The position numbers and the translations under genes were made by a program. Shown one piece after another: positions 17,877-27,511 of a stretch of DNA of 64,000 nt. The DNA lies in assembly GCF_002215215.1 (NCBI RefSeq), contig NZ_CP018632.1, forward strand, positions 6,754,501-6,818,500, read 5' to 3'. Numbering within the stretch: position 1 is the stretch's first letter; every line of letters starts with the position of its first letter. This stretch comes from Granulosicoccus antarcticus IMCC3135 (lineage in GTDB: Bacteria > Pseudomonadota > Gammaproteobacteria > Granulosicoccales > Granulosicoccaceae). Under the pieces are notes generated by a model. It was not told where the DNA came from. It did no database searches and saw only the letters and a program-made list of their open reading frames with translations.

Positions 17877-19397
17877 CTAGCGCAGAAACAGAGAGTAGGC
17901 CTCGTTATCTGATTCATCTTCGGCCTTGTAGCCCAGCTCATCAATGAACTGTTTCAGGCTTTCCTCATCCCCTTCCGGCAATGCCAGACCCACCAGCACC
18001 CGTCCGTAAGCTGCACCGTGATTGCGATAATGAAACAGCGTGATGTTCCAACGCTCGCCCATGGCAGTCAGAAAATGCAACAAAGCCCCCGGACGCTCTG
18101 GAAAGACGAACCGGAAAAGCTTTTCGGAAGCAATATCGGCATGCCCACCGATCATGTGCCGCAAATGTAGCTTGGCAGTATCGTTACGACTCATATCAAG
18201 CACATCGTAATCGCTCTGTCGCAACGTCTGCATGAGACTTTCGCGCTCCTCAGAACCACCCGGTAGCTCGACACCAGCAAAGACATGCGCTGTTCCGGCA
18301 TCAGCATACCGGTAGTTGAACTCGGTAATGCCACGTTTGCCCAGCGCTTTGCAGAAGGCCAGAAAACTACCCGGCTTTTCAGGAATGGTCACCGCCAGCA
18401 GAGCTTCACGACTGTCGCCCAGCTCGACGCGCTCCGCCACGTGCCGGATACGGTCAAAGTTGATATTGGCACCACTGTTGATGGCAATCAGGGTCTGACC
18501 GCTGACATTACGCTCCTTCACGTATCGCTTCATGCCGGCGACTGCAAGCGCACCTGCAGGCTCTGTCAGGGTTCGTGTTTCGTTGAAGATATCCTTGATG
18601 GCTGCAGCCATCTCGTCGACTGTGACCAGAATGACTTCGTCCAGAAATTCGCGACAAACCTCAAAACAGTGCTCTCCGACCTGCTTGACGGCGACGCCAT
18701 CGGCAAACAGGCCAACCTGAGGAAGAGTGATGCGTTCGTCGGCCGCCAGCGAATCGTGCATAGAGGCCGCATCGACAGGCTCCACACCAATGATGCGAAC
18801 TTCAGGTCGCAAATATTTCATGTACACACTGATGCCTGCTGCCAGACCGCCGCCACCGATCGGGACAAACACGGCATCCAGTGATTCGGGATGTTGCCGA
18901 CACAGTTCCACCGCCACGGTGCCCTGCCCTGCAATGGTGTTCGGGTCATCAAAGGGATGGATGAACGGAAAGCCTCGTTCTTCACCCAGCTTCAGGGCAA
19001 AACTCAGTGCAGTATCAAAATCATCACCGTGCAGAATGGCTTCAGCCCCCAGGGCGCGAACGGCGTCAACCTTGATGCCAGGCGTTGTCTGCGGCATGAC
19101 GATGACCGCATCGATGCCCAGCTTTTGAGCTGCCAGTGCCACACCTTGAGCATGGTTGCCTGCTGAGGCCGCAATCACACCACTGGCCGGAGTTTGCTCA
19201 AGCAATTTGAAGATCCGGTTGAAAGCACCGCGGCACTTGAAGGAGAACACCGGTTGCTCGTCTTCTCGCTTCAACAAGACCTGATTGTTCAAGCGACGCG
19301 ACAGCTGTGGTGCCTCATGCAAACGAGTCTGTGTCGAGACATCATAGACACGGGCGGACAGGATGCGTTTGATATACTCGTCTTGTAGCTGCGTCAT
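17877..19397 (-). CDS. ilvA: Threonine ammonia-lyase, biosynthetic
   Basis: About 506 residues from the ATG at 19397 (a TTG just upstream is possible). The PLP lysine is in PVFSFKCRGAFNR (residue 54), the phosphate-binding loop is IGGGGLAAG, and two ACT-like regulatory domains occupy the last 180 residues (LLAVTIPEKPGSFLAFCKAL and LFRFVFPERPGALLHFLTAM). The length and double ACT domain mark the isoleucine-sensitive biosynthetic enzyme rather than the short catabolic one. It makes 2-oxobutanoate for isoleucine. Convergent with ygfA (10-bp gap) and divergent from rpiA, a common gammaproteobacterial arrangement. Confidence 0.95.
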   Translation of the reverse strand: MTQLQDEYIKRILSARVYDVSTQTRLHEAPQLSRRLNNQVLLKREDEQPVFSFKCRGAFNRIFKLLEQTPASGVIAASAGNHAQGVALAAQKLGIDAVIVMPQTTPGIKVDAVRALGAEAILHGDDFDTALSFALKLGEERGFPFIHPFDDPNTIAGQGTVAVELCRQHPESLDAVFVPIGGGGLAAGISVYMKYLRPEVRIIGVEPVDAASMHDSLAADERITLPQVGLFADGVAVKQVGEHCFEVCREFLDEVILVTVDEMAAAIKDIFNETRTLTEPAGALAVAGMKRYVKERNVSGQTLIAINSGANINFDRIRHVAERVELGDSREALLAVTIPEKPGSFLAFCKALGKRGITEFNYRYADAGTAHVFAGVELPGGSEERESLMQTLRQSDYDVLDMSRNDTAKLHLRHMIGGHADIASEKLFRFVFPERPGALLHFLTAMGERWNITLFHYRNHGAAYGRVLVGLALPEGDEESLKQFIDELGYKAEDESDNEAYSLFLR

Positions 19398-19415
19398 CAA
19401 CGGGCCGTGTTCGGC

Positions 19416-19433
19416 TGGGTTCGAATGAACCCA
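19416..19433. promoter_or_regulatory. Palindrome in the ilvA-rpiA intergenic region
   Basis: TGGGTTC-GAAT-GAACCCA is a perfect 7-bp inverted repeat 16 bases upstream of the ilvA start codon. It could be an operator or a leader hairpin; no family consensus is recognised. Confidence 0.35.
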
Positions 19434-19511
19434 CGAATGTACTCGGTTTCAACGTGATGAACCAGCACCACCGGCTTATTCCACACACTTATACCTCAGG
19501 TTTTACAATCC

Positions 19512-20174
19512 ATGGCGCACCCCGGAAAACAGGCAGCGGCACTTGCAGCGCTCGAATACGTCGAAAACGATGCCCTGCTGGGCGTGGGAACTGGCTCGAC
19601 CGTCAATGTCTTCATCGATGCACTGGCAGCCTCAGGGCGTCGCATCTCGGGTGCTGTGGCCAGCTCCGAAGCCACGGCCGAGCGCCTGAAGTCCCATGGC
19701 ATCGAAGTCCTGGACCTGAACATCACGGGTCAACTGGAGCTTTATATCGATGGCGCCGACGAATCAAATCCTGCCCTGCAACTCATCAAGGGCGGCGGTG
19801 GCGCACTAACCCGCGAGAAAATCATCGCATCAGCCAGCCGTCAGTTCATCTGCATTGTTGACCAGAGCAAGCGGGTCGACATTCTGGGCGAATTCCCCCT
19901 ACCGATTGAAGTCCTGCCAATGGCACGCAGCTTTGTGGCCCGTGAAATTGTCCGTATGGGTGCTGATCCGGAATTCCGTGAAGCAGCCCGCACTGACAAC
20001 GGCAACATCATTCTCGATTGTTACGGCTTTTCGATTACCGATCCTATCGCGCTGGAAGCGGCCATCAATGCCATCCCTGGTGTTCTCACCAATGGTCTGT
20101 TCGCTGCCCGTGCTGCCGACCTGCTCCTGGTAGGACATGATGATGGGCAAGTCGACACCGTCAAGCCTGCCTGA
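19512..20174 (+). CDS. rpiA: Ribose-5-phosphate isomerase A
   Basis: 220 residues, the exact family length. It has the motifs [15 protein letters not shown] (phosphate loop), [27 protein letters not shown] (catalytic Asp, Lys and Glu residues) and VLPMARSFV. It interconverts ribose-5-phosphate and ribulose-5-phosphate in the pentose phosphate pathway. Divergent from ilvA and convergent with the CHASE2 kinase gene. Confidence 0.97.
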   Translation: MAHPGKQAAALAALEYVENDALLGVGTGSTVNVFIDALAASGRRISGAVASSEATAERLKSHGIEVLDLNITGQLELYIDGADESNPALQLIKGGGGALTREKIIASASRQFICIVDQSKRVDILGEFPLPIEVLPMARSFVAREIVRMGADPEFREAARTDNGNIILDCYGFSITDPIALEAAINAIPGVLTNGLFAARAADLLLVGHDDGQVDTVKPA

Positions 20175-20205
20175 TGATAATCACGCCATCCTGAAGCGAC
20201 TCGGA

Positions 20206-20231
20206 CCCGCCAGCTGATAACCGTTGGCGGG
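20206..20231. terminator. Hairpin between convergent rpiA and sensor kinase genes
   Basis: CCCGCCA (20206-20212) and TGGCGGG (20225-20231) form a 7-bp G+C-rich stem in the 100-bp gap between two convergent genes. There is no strong T-run on either side; a bidirectional terminator is plausible by position. Confidence 0.4.
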
Positions 20232-20274
20232 GCTACCTGACAAGCCAGCCTGGCCGTCAGTGATATTGCATACG

Positions 20275-22848
20275 CTATTCTGCTTCAGGCGCTTCGACTT
20301 CCAGCGGTAGTTCAAGCGTAATACGAGTGCCTTCATCGGTATTGCTGGCGGCAACCTTGCCGTTGTGCAGAGACACCACACGGGTAACCAGCGCCAGACC
20401 CAGACCGATGCCTTTGAACTGAGTGGCGATCTTGGCATCTCGCCGAAATCGGGTAAACAACTGTCCCAGCATGTCAGGGTCTATCCCGACGCCCTGATCC
20501 TCGATGATCAACACCGCCTGCTCACCCTCCTGGAACAGACGTACACGCACCGTTGTGTCCTCCGGAGAGTATTTGATGGCATTGCTCAGGATGTTTGCAA
20601 TGGCACGCTCGAGTGAAGCAGCATCCCCCTTCACCCACAGATCCACTTCTTCATCGGACTCTATATCGAACTGAATCCGTTTATTGAGTGCCTGCGGCAA
20701 CATCTGATCCAGCGAATTATCCAGCACTCCGTTGAAGTACACCGATGTGAATTTAACCTCTGAGAGGCTATCGGCACGAGCAACATGTAGCAGATCGTCC
20801 ATCATGGCCAGACTGGTCTTGATGTTCTGTTCGACTCGCGGATCACTGTTTGGCTCCAGCAAGTAGAGTGCAGAGATCAACGGCGAACGCAGATCGTGCG
20901 ACAGGTAATCCACCATCTCCGAGCGTGCGCGTTCGGCCGAGCGGATATCCGTCACATCCAGCACGCTGACACAAATCAGGCGATCCGCCAGTGTGTCTCC
21001 CACCGCACTGAAATTGATGACCAGCTCCCGCTCATCGGCGCTGTAGATGATCTGCCAGGGTTCGCGCTCCAGTATCAATTTATCGAACCGTTCGCGACCT
21101 TCTCTGGAGGTCAGCGGTTCACCGATACAGGCAAGAAAATCAACAAATTGCGCGCGCTCCTGAAAAGCCGGAACACTGCTATACAGTAGCCGGCTGGAAC
21201 GCAGGCATTCACCTGCGGCACTCCAGACTGCAAATCCGACAGGGCTGCCGTCCAGCACCGTATCGGCAAATATCTTGACGCTACGCAACCACTCCATCTG
21301 TTCGCTCAATTTCAGAGCATTGGACTGCAGGCGCTCAATCGAACCGCTGAGGCGGGTGACATCACCTCGAGCTCGAACACGTGCCAGGTTATTCACAAAT
21401 TGCATGATGCCGTGGCGGTACTGTGAATCGTTGAACACGATTTCGATGTTCAATGAACGCTTACCGGGATACTGACGTGAATGCACGCCATCCACTGCAT
21501 TCCAGCGCCCCTGCATCCCGACTATACGAGTGTCAGGCAAGCCGGTGCCGCCCATGAACATCTGCCCACCCGCGCTGATTCTCCAACCCTGTATCGGTAG
21601 ATGGCGCTCCGCTGAACGAAAAAAACTGGCCAGTGGCTCGTTGTTCTCGGCATTGACCGCGGGCATGAAAGGCTCCAGCTTGCCACGCTCCCGTGCAAGA
21701 AAACGATTGACATACTCAAGCCGGTGCCAACTCCACAGCAGGTAGCTTCCCAACAATGGCAAGGCTGCCGATAGTGGTGCATACCAAAGTCGTGCATAGA
21801 CATATAAAAGGAAACTGAGCAGGATCGGCAGCCCTACGCCCATCACGGCCCCTAGCAATGCCCAGCGTGGTGTTGCCCGGGAATACGAATACAGTAAAGC
21901 CGGCAGAAGGATCAGCGCCACCAGCATATTGAGGTAGCCATTGATCTGAACCACGGTGCTCTCATCACGCAAGGCGGCAAAAACGTTAGCGTGAATTTCT
22001 ACACCCGGCATGGACTGATTCAGTGCCGATACCGGAGTTGGAACGACATCGCCGAGTCCCGTGGTGGTCATGCCGACAAACACCACCTTGTCCTTCAGTT
22101 GACCGTTGGGCAAGTTGCCTTCGATCAGATCGACGGCAGAAACGCGCCGAAATGTACCGTTGGGACCATAAAAGGGAATCAGAATTTCATTGTTCTCCAC
22201 CCACTCCCCTTCAATGCCCTGCGCCTCCCTGAGCAGTCCGGGCAAGGGCTCCGGCGCTTCGCCAAGAGCACCCAGTGCCGCCAGCGACAAGGAGGGCCAA
22301 TGCGAATGGTTGATACCGGCCTTGAGGTACTGACGACGAACAATGCCATCGTCATCAATGGGTAGAAACACATGCCCCAAGTCCGTGACATGGCGAAGGA
22401 TGGAGGGCGTGGGTACCAGCTCACTCGCGGCAGAACCTCGCCCACCTTCCGTAAGCACGGGCAAAATCGATACAGGCAGGGAGGCAATTGCGCGCGCCAG
22501 TCGTGCGTCTTGCTCGGGCAGATCAGAGGGTTCTACATAGAGCAGATCCAGCACACCAGCTTTCACGCCCTGCAGCTGTAATTGCTCCACCAGGCGGGCC
22601 TGCAGTTCGCGCGACCAGGGCCAGCGGCCCAATTTTGCCAGACTACGTGAATCAATCGCCACGATGACGACATCCTCAGGCACGGCACGCTGGGAGGCAC
22701 GCACCCAGTTGTCGTGCAGCAATCTGTCAACCTTGCGGGTAGCATCAGACCACTGCAGCACCCACACCATGGCCAGCATCGTGCACAGAAACATCACCAG
22801 CCCAGTCAGGGTAATCCTGCGCTGCGCTGCAATGACGACTCTCTTCAT
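20275..22848 (-). CDS. CHASE2-domain hybrid-free sensor histidine kinase
   Basis: 857 residues. A first membrane helix (LTGLVMFLCTMLAMVWVLQW) precedes a large extracytoplasmic CHASE2 domain (VPEDVVIVAIDSRSLAKLGRWPWSRELQARLVEQL). Three membrane helices follow around residues 310-370, then a PAS-like region, a dimerisation domain with the phospho-acceptor in DYLSHDLRSPL, and an ATPase domain with NILSNAIKYSP (N box), EDQGVGID and GIGLGLALV (G boxes). There is no receiver domain. It lies directly downstream of the OmpR-type regulator gene (gap 30 bp), so the two form a two-component pair. The CHASE2 ligand is unknown in general. Confidence 0.9.
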   Translation of the reverse strand: MKRVVIAAQRRITLTGLVMFLCTMLAMVWVLQWSDATRKVDRLLHDNWVRASQRAVPEDVVIVAIDSRSLAKLGRWPWSRELQARLVEQLQLQGVKAGVLDLLYVEPSDLPEQDARLARAIASLPVSILPVLTEGGRGSAASELVPTPSILRHVTDLGHVFLPIDDDGIVRRQYLKAGINHSHWPSLSLAALGALGEAPEPLPGLLREAQGIEGEWVENNEILIPFYGPNGTFRRVSAVDLIEGNLPNGQLKDKVVFVGMTTTGLGDVVPTPVSALNQSMPGVEIHANVFAALRDESTVVQINGYLNMLVALILLPALLYSYSRATPRWALLGAVMGVGLPILLSFLLYVYARLWYAPLSAALPLLGSYLLWSWHRLEYVNRFLARERGKLEPFMPAVNAENNEPLASFFRSAERHLPIQGWRISAGGQMFMGGTGLPDTRIVGMQGRWNAVDGVHSRQYPGKRSLNIEIVFNDSQYRHGIMQFVNNLARVRARGDVTRLSGSIERLQSNALKLSEQMEWLRSVKIFADTVLDGSPVGFAVWSAAGECLRSSRLLYSSVPAFQERAQFVDFLACIGEPLTSREGRERFDKLILEREPWQIIYSADERELVINFSAVGDTLADRLICVSVLDVTDIRSAERARSEMVDYLSHDLRSPLISALYLLEPNSDPRVEQNIKTSLAMMDDLLHVARADSLSEVKFTSVYFNGVLDNSLDQMLPQALNKRIQFDIESDEEVDLWVKGDAASLERAIANILSNAIKYSPEDTTVRVRLFQEGEQAVLIIEDQGVGIDPDMLGQLFTRFRRDAKIATQFKGIGLGLALVTRVVSLHNGKVAASNTDEGTRITLELPLEVEAPEAE

Positions 22849-22878
22849 GTCTTGGCACGATGCACGCGACGCGGCATC

Positions 22879-23586
22879 CTACAGACTGCCGGTATGCTCT
22901 TCCAGACGGTAGCCATGCTGATAGATAGAGGTCAGCTTCCAACGCTCGGAGGCCAGCAATTTCAGCTTCTTGCGCAGACGGCTTGCATGGGTGTCAACGG
23001 TCCGTGTATTCAGTTCTGCCGAGGTTCCCCAGACGGAGGTCAGCAAATGCTGCCGGGACAGTACTCGTCCGCGGTTACGAAACATGAACAGTGCCAGCTC
23101 GTATTCCTTTTCGGTCAGCTTGATAACTTCATCGTTAAGTCTGACCTGGCGGTTGGACGTATCGAATATATAGGGTGGACATTCGAGTATTTCGACTTCC
23201 GGCTGGGCGCGACGCGCCAACGCATACAGACGAGCCAACAGCTCATGCTGACGGACCGGCTTTGCCAGGTAGTCATCGGCTCCTGCACGCAGGGCTGTGA
23301 CAATGTCCTCCTCAGCCTGACGCGCAGTTGCGAATATCACCGGGATATCGCTGGTAAGCGTCTTTCTGATCCAGTGCAGCACTTCCAGCCCGGAACTGCC
23401 ACTTTGCAGAGTCCAGTCAAGAACAACCACATCGTATGAGGTTTTACGGAATGCGCGCTGGAAAGCCTCAGCAGTGTTGTACACACCACAGTAGTAACCT
23501 TTGCTTTCTATCCACCCACTTACACGGGCGGCCTGCTCGCTGTTGTCCTCCAATAGGGCAATACGCAAGTTCTGCCTGTCACTCAT
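22879..23586 (-). CDS. OmpR-family response regulator
   Basis: About 235 residues from the ATG at 23586, preceded by AAGGACGAG as ribosome site; the open frame extends 60 codons further but that part looks non-coding. The receiver domain has acidic residues LLEDN (13-14), phospho-acceptor Asp57 in VVVLDWTL and the conserved Lys in AKPVRQ. The C-terminal winged helix contains LTEKEYELALFMFRNRGRVLSRQHLL and ends with the usual wing (LTSIYQHGYRLE). It would be phosphorylated by the CHASE2 kinase encoded just downstream. Targets are not visible. Confidence 0.92.
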   Translation of the reverse strand: MSDRQNLRIALLEDNSEQAARVSGWIESKGYYCGVYNTAEAFQRAFRKTSYDVVVLDWTLQSGSSGLEVLHWIRKTLTSDIPVIFATARQAEEDIVTALRAGADDYLAKPVRQHELLARLYALARRAQPEVEILECPPYIFDTSNRQVRLNDEVIKLTEKEYELALFMFRNRGRVLSRQHLLTSVWGTSAELNTRTVDTHASRLRKKLKLLASERWKLTSIYQHGYRLEEHTGSL

Positions 23587-23802
23587 GACATTTCTCGTCC
23601 TTTCAATAGTGAGAATTTTCACCCAATATGCAATCAACTGCAAACATTGCGGTGTGTGCCGATACCGGAGCATACTCGGGTTACGACAATTTGACCGTGT
23701 CAGTGCACGGTTAGTGTCCATTCGCTGGCCAGAATGGGGCTCGGATAACGGTTTGAACCCGTCCATCCGCCTCCTGACCTGCCCTCTTGACGCCTGAAAA
23801 AC

Positions 23803-24438
23803 CTAGCTCAGGGCAAGTGGGTTAAAAAAGTGTCGTCCCCCTTCGAATTCGCGAATTCGACTGACAAGACGGCTCACCTCGCCTGGCTCATCGGCCAGAT
23901 TGATCTCAGCTGTATTGACAATCAATAGCGGCGTTTCGGTGTAATCAAGAAAGAAACGTTCGTAAAGCGCACTCAATTGTCGCAGATAATTGCTATCGAT
24001 GCGCTGCTCATGAGCACTACCCCGACGTTCAATACGCTCAATCAGCTTCTCTAGCGGTGCTTGCAGATAGATCACCAGGTCAGGTCGCGGCACTGCATTG
24101 ACCTGTTGATCATAAAGGTGTGAATACATCCACCATTCAGTATGGTCCAGCGTCAACTCGGCAAACAGCCGGTCCTTGTCCAGCATGAAATCCGCAACGA
24201 TGGGCTGTGCCGGATTGACCACCGCCGGGTTTCTCAGGACATCCAGTCGAGACAACAGGAAATGTACCTGGGCGTGAAACGCAACCGTTTTCGGATCTTT
24301 ATAGAAATCCTTCAGATAAGGATTGATGGTATCTACATCAGACAGCAAACTGGCTTTGAAGTGCTGGGCCAATTGCCTGGCAAGCGTGGACTTGCCGACT
24401 CCGATGGGACCTTCGATGGCTATGAACTGATATTTCAT
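23803..24438 (-). CDS. Deoxynucleoside kinase family protein
   Basis: About 211 residues from the ATG at 24438 (upstream open frame disregarded). The P-loop is EGPIGVGKSTLARQLA; further family features are the DRLFAELTL segment and the arginine-rich LID ERIERRGSAHEQRID. This matches the deoxyadenosine/deoxyguanosine kinase-type family that phosphorylates deoxynucleosides for salvage. In some gammaproteobacteria such a gene is found next to folK, as here (gap 60 bp, same strand). Substrate preference cannot be read from the sequence. Confidence 0.88.
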   Translation of the reverse strand: MKYQFIAIEGPIGVGKSTLARQLAQHFKASLLSDVDTINPYLKDFYKDPKTVAFHAQVHFLLSRLDVLRNPAVVNPAQPIVADFMLDKDRLFAELTLDHTEWWMYSHLYDQQVNAVPRPDLVIYLQAPLEKLIERIERRGSAHEQRIDSNYLRQLSALYERFFLDYTETPLLIVNTAEINLADEPGEVSRLVSRIREFEGGRHFFNPLALS

Positions 24439-24498
24439 ATAGTAATTGTAGCCGCAGAACCCTCGACCGTGACACGACAATCCGCAATGTTCAGGTAA

Positions 24499-25005
24499 TT
24501 ACCCCTGCTCATGACGTTTGATGCCAAATTGCTGACACCCCTGCTGCAAATCCTGCACAGATCCCATACCCGGCACCACAAGTGTCGGAGCCAACTCCAT
24601 CAGCGGCCATAGAACAAAGGATCGCTCAGGCAGTCCGATATGCGGAATGATCAGGTCAACATCATCAATCCGCTCTTCTCCGAAAAGCAGAATATCCAGA
24701 TCCAGCGGGCGTGCCCCCCAGCGCTGACCACCATATTGCCGGCCATGCTGACGTTCAATCTCTTGCAGTTGCGCCATCAGCAAGCGCGCCTGGCCATCGT
24801 AATCAAAGCCGCAGACAGCATTCAGATAATCGGGCTGATCCTGCGGCCCCATCGGCTCTGTTTCATACAACGAAGAAGCCTGCGGAGCACTGACACCGGG
24901 CAAATCTGCGATGCCATCAAAAGCTGCCTGAATGTGCAGTTCACGCTGCCCCAGGTTACTACCCAGTGCAACGTAAACCTTCACCTGCGACGACTGACTC
25001 AGCAT
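24499..25005 (-). CDS. folK: 2-amino-4-hydroxy-6-hydroxymethyldihydropteridine diphosphokinase
   Basis: 168 residues. It shows the HPPK motifs VALGSNLGQRE, YETEPMGPQDQPDYLNAV and RWGARPLDLDILLFG, which carries the two Mg-binding Asp residues, then IPHIGLPERSFVLWPL. It transfers pyrophosphate from ATP to the pterin in folate synthesis. The start is 3 bases behind the pcnB stop, the usual pcnB-folK operon. Confidence 0.96.
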   Translation of the reverse strand: MLSQSSQVKVYVALGSNLGQRELHIQAAFDGIADLPGVSAPQASSLYETEPMGPQDQPDYLNAVCGFDYDGQARLLMAQLQEIERQHGRQYGGQRWGARPLDLDILLFGEERIDDVDLIIPHIGLPERSFVLWPLMELAPTLVVPGMGSVQDLQQGCQQFGIKRHEQG

Positions 25006-25008
25006 TGC

Positions 25009-26682
25009 TCAGCTAGCAGGTGGTGAAGATGACCCTGCCGAACCCTTGTCACCACCTGGCTTGCGACGACGACGACGTCGCTTGCGGGGTGGCTTCTTTG
25101 CCGCATTTCCAGCAGCATCCTTGCTTGTTGCAGCCGCCTCTATCGATTTGCCCGGCGTGCCGCCGTCAATTTCAAGATCCTCGTCAGCATCTTCGGCCGA
25201 ACGCGCTCCCTGACCCCGTTTATCGGGCCAGATTCCGTCAGCCACAGGGCGATTGGCCGCCGCATCGATCCGCTGCTCTTCGCTCAGCGTCTGTACCCGG
25301 GTCCACCATTTGGCACTGGCCTTGAGACGCTCATCGACGTTCGAACGCAGACACAAGAAGTCATAGGCGGCCCGAAAGCGACGATCTTCCATCAATTTCA
25401 GGGCACGTCCACCGGTCAGTCTCTCCAACCGGGGCTGCATTTGCCAGATCTCCTTCATGGGACCTGAAAATCGCCTTGGAATGGAGATCACACGCAGTTG
25501 CGTGGACAACACAGAATCTGCAGCAGTGAACAAAGCATCATTGATACGCATACCCGCTTCGCAATCACGCCCTGCCTGTTCTTGCACATCCGGCCAGAGC
25601 ATGAAGGCCAACAGATAGGCCGGTGTAATAGGCTTACCCTGCGCGACACGACGATCAGTATTGGTCAGTGCTGCATCCAGCATGCTGACCAGGTTCTCAT
25701 CGCCCGCCTTGAGACGTTCATCCAGCATCGGAAACAGATAGCGCAGTAAATCGTGCTCTCGAACCGAATGAAAACTGCGCAAGGCATAGCCGCCCTGGAA
25801 CAGCTTCAGAACTTCTTCGAACAGGCGCGGAGGCGGTGTTGATTTCAGCTCGGTCCGAACCTGCTTCATTGCCGCCAGAGTGGGCTCGTCAATTGAGAAT
25901 TTCAGTTTGGCGGCCAGACGTACGGCACGCAGCACTCTGACAGGATCTTCCTTGCAACGCGTTACCGGCTCACCAATCAGTTTGAAGACACCCGCCTTCA
26001 GATCAGCCAGACCACCGACGTAATCCACAACAGAGCCATCTGCGATGTTGTAGTAGAGAGCATTGACAGAAAAATCACGCCGGTAGGCATCCTCTTCAAT
26101 CGAGCCGAACACATTGTCACGCACGATGCGACCTGCCTTGCCTATCTCACCACCATCGCCCTTGCTGTGAGCAGCCCGGAAGGTGGCCACTTCGATGATT
26201 TCACGCCCGTACACCACATGCACCAGGCGAAAACGCCGACCGATGATCCGCGAGTTACGAAACAAGGCCCGGATGGTCTCAGGACTGGCATCGGTAGCGA
26301 TATCGAAGTCTTTCGGCTTCAACCCTACCAAGGCATCACGCACACCTCCACCGACCAGATAGGCCGAGTGGCCTGCCTCGTGCAGCTTGTCCAGCACCTT
26401 CAGTGCCGAGCGTCCGATGGATTTACGGGTAACAGAATGCTCGCCAGCGGGCACGATCAAAGGGCCGCTGTGCTTGCCTGAACGCGCCTTACCCCGCTTG
26501 CGTGGTTTGCTAGCCGGTTCTGCGGCTATTGCCGAGCTAGCCTCAGCTTGCGCTGCTGGCTGTGGCTGTGCTCCGAGTAACTCGCGAGTCTTGTTCAATG
26601 CCGAGCGTGATAGCCCGGTCAGTCGTTTAAGCAATCGTTTCTCCGTCTGCGTCTGCATCCGAGTCTTGATCGGATGTATCAT
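25009..26682 (-). CDS. pcnB: Poly(A) polymerase I
   Basis: 557 residues. The nucleotidyltransferase head has AYLVGGGVRDALVGLKPKDFDIATDA (two catalytic Asp) and RRFRLVHVVYGREIIEVATFR. A neck and body (RRDFSVNALYYNI, EDPVRVLRAVRLAAKLKFSI) follow, and then a highly basic C-terminal tail (RKRRRRRRKPGG) typical of PcnB rather than CCA-adding enzyme. It adds poly(A) to RNA 3' ends and promotes decay. The start overlaps the end of hslR by about 56 bases; a start at 26658 would still overlap. Confidence 0.93.
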   Translation of the reverse strand: MIHPIKTRMQTQTEKRLLKRLTGLSRSALNKTRELLGAQPQPAAQAEASSAIAAEPASKPRKRGKARSGKHSGPLIVPAGEHSVTRKSIGRSALKVLDKLHEAGHSAYLVGGGVRDALVGLKPKDFDIATDASPETIRALFRNSRIIGRRFRLVHVVYGREIIEVATFRAAHSKGDGGEIGKAGRIVRDNVFGSIEEDAYRRDFSVNALYYNIADGSVVDYVGGLADLKAGVFKLIGEPVTRCKEDPVRVLRAVRLAAKLKFSIDEPTLAAMKQVRTELKSTPPPRLFEEVLKLFQGGYALRSFHSVREHDLLRYLFPMLDERLKAGDENLVSMLDAALTNTDRRVAQGKPITPAYLLAFMLWPDVQEQAGRDCEAGMRINDALFTAADSVLSTQLRVISIPRRFSGPMKEIWQMQPRLERLTGGRALKLMEDRRFRAAYDFLCLRSNVDERLKASAKWWTRVQTLSEEQRIDAAANRPVADGIWPDKRGQGARSAEDADEDLEIDGGTPGKSIEAAATSKDAAGNAAKKPPRKRRRRRRKPGGDKGSAGSSSPPAS

Positions 26683-27067
26683 TCTGGTTCTGGAACCGAA
26701 TTATCTGACGCCGTTGTTTTTTGGATGGCCGGCCTTCTCCAGCCAATCCCCTGTGCGCCATTCGATCACTCTTCAGGCGTTCTCCAAGGGTCTGTCTGGC
26801 CAGCAGGCTTTCTGCCGTTTCTTCGTACAGCGCCTGCGCCTCTGTGGCGGGTCGTCGCTGATCATTCAATGCCAACACCGTCACGACGAACTCGTAAGGT
26901 ATCTTTTCTATCTGAATTACATCACCCACAAGTACCTGGCGAGATGCCTTGATACGCTGACCGCCAATACGCACGCGGTTACGGGAAATTGCTTCGCTTG
27001 CCAGGCTACGCGTCTTGAAGAAGCGCGCAGCCCACAACCATTTGTCTATTCGCACCCGATCTACCAT
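26627..27067 (-). CDS. hslR: Heat shock protein 15-type S4 RNA-binding protein
   Basis: 146 residues. The N-terminal S4 domain reads VRIDKWLWAARFFKTRSLASEAI...VRIGGQRIKASRQVLVGDVIQI. The rest is a charged tail including KQRRQIIRFQNQ, as in Hsp15. The family binds stalled 50S subunits carrying nascent chain and recycles them. It lies upstream of and overlaps pcnB, and is divergent from ycgL with only 18 bp between the two start codons. Confidence 0.9.
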   Translation of the reverse strand: MVDRVRIDKWLWAARFFKTRSLASEAISRNRVRIGGQRIKASRQVLVGDVIQIEKIPYEFVVTVLALNDQRRPATEAQALYEETAESLLARQTLGERLKSDRMAHRGLAGEGRPSKKQRRQIIRFQNQNDTSDQDSDADADGETIA

Positions 27068-27085
27068 TGAACCAAGGTTAACCTC

Positions 27086-27385
27086 ATGCAGTGCTACATT
27101 TATCGCAGCTCGATCAAGGATGGCTTGTACGTCTATCTAGCCGACGAAGACGGACTCGAACGCTTGCCAGAACCTCTCAGAAAACAACTGGGAATACCAG
27201 AGCTCTCTATGACTCTGGATCTGCAGCCTGACCGTAAATTGGGCCAGGAGAATACGCAGCTCGTTCTGGAGAATCTCGAATCCCAGGGCTTTCACGTACA
27301 AATGCCTCGAGATGTCGAACAACTACTGGAACAGATCGCCCGGAATGCTCAAAACAAGCATCAGGGCAACACTGGAAAAGACTGA
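27086..27385 (+). CDS. ycgL: YcgL domain protein
   Basis: 99 residues beginning MQCYIYRSSIKDGLYVYL, followed by LPEPLRKQLGIPELSMTLDL and LGFHVQMP-like text (QGFHVQMPRD), the signature of the small YcgL family. Function unknown; the family is conserved across gammaproteobacteria. It is divergent from hslR, and a hairpin at 27467 may end its transcript. Confidence 0.9.
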   Translation: MQCYIYRSSIKDGLYVYLADEDGLERLPEPLRKQLGIPELSMTLDLQPDRKLGQENTQLVLENLESQGFHVQMPRDVEQLLEQIARNAQNKHQGNTGKD

Positions 27386-27466
27386 ATTCGGACAAACCCG
27401 TGTTTGCCCGTCTCAACTACTGCCAATCTGAAAAACCGTCACACTGACAGTATGGCCTTTTATGTT

Positions 27467-27494
27467 GAGCAGCTGTCTTCATGAACAGCTGCTC
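27467..27494. terminator. Strong hairpin between convergent ycgL and cytochrome c genes
   Basis: GAGCAGCTGT-CTTCATGA-ACAGCTGCTC has a perfect 10-bp stem and an 8-base loop. It stands between two convergent genes, and a bidirectional terminator is the simplest reading. The lack of a T-run on both sides lowers confidence. Confidence 0.55.
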
Positions 27495-27511
27495 ATCATG
27501 CAAGTAGATCT

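Noticed and set aside
22879-23766. Extended response regulator with 60 extra N-terminal residues
   Set aside because: The extra residues are rich in rare combinations and precede a good ribosome site and a standard receiver-domain start at 23586.
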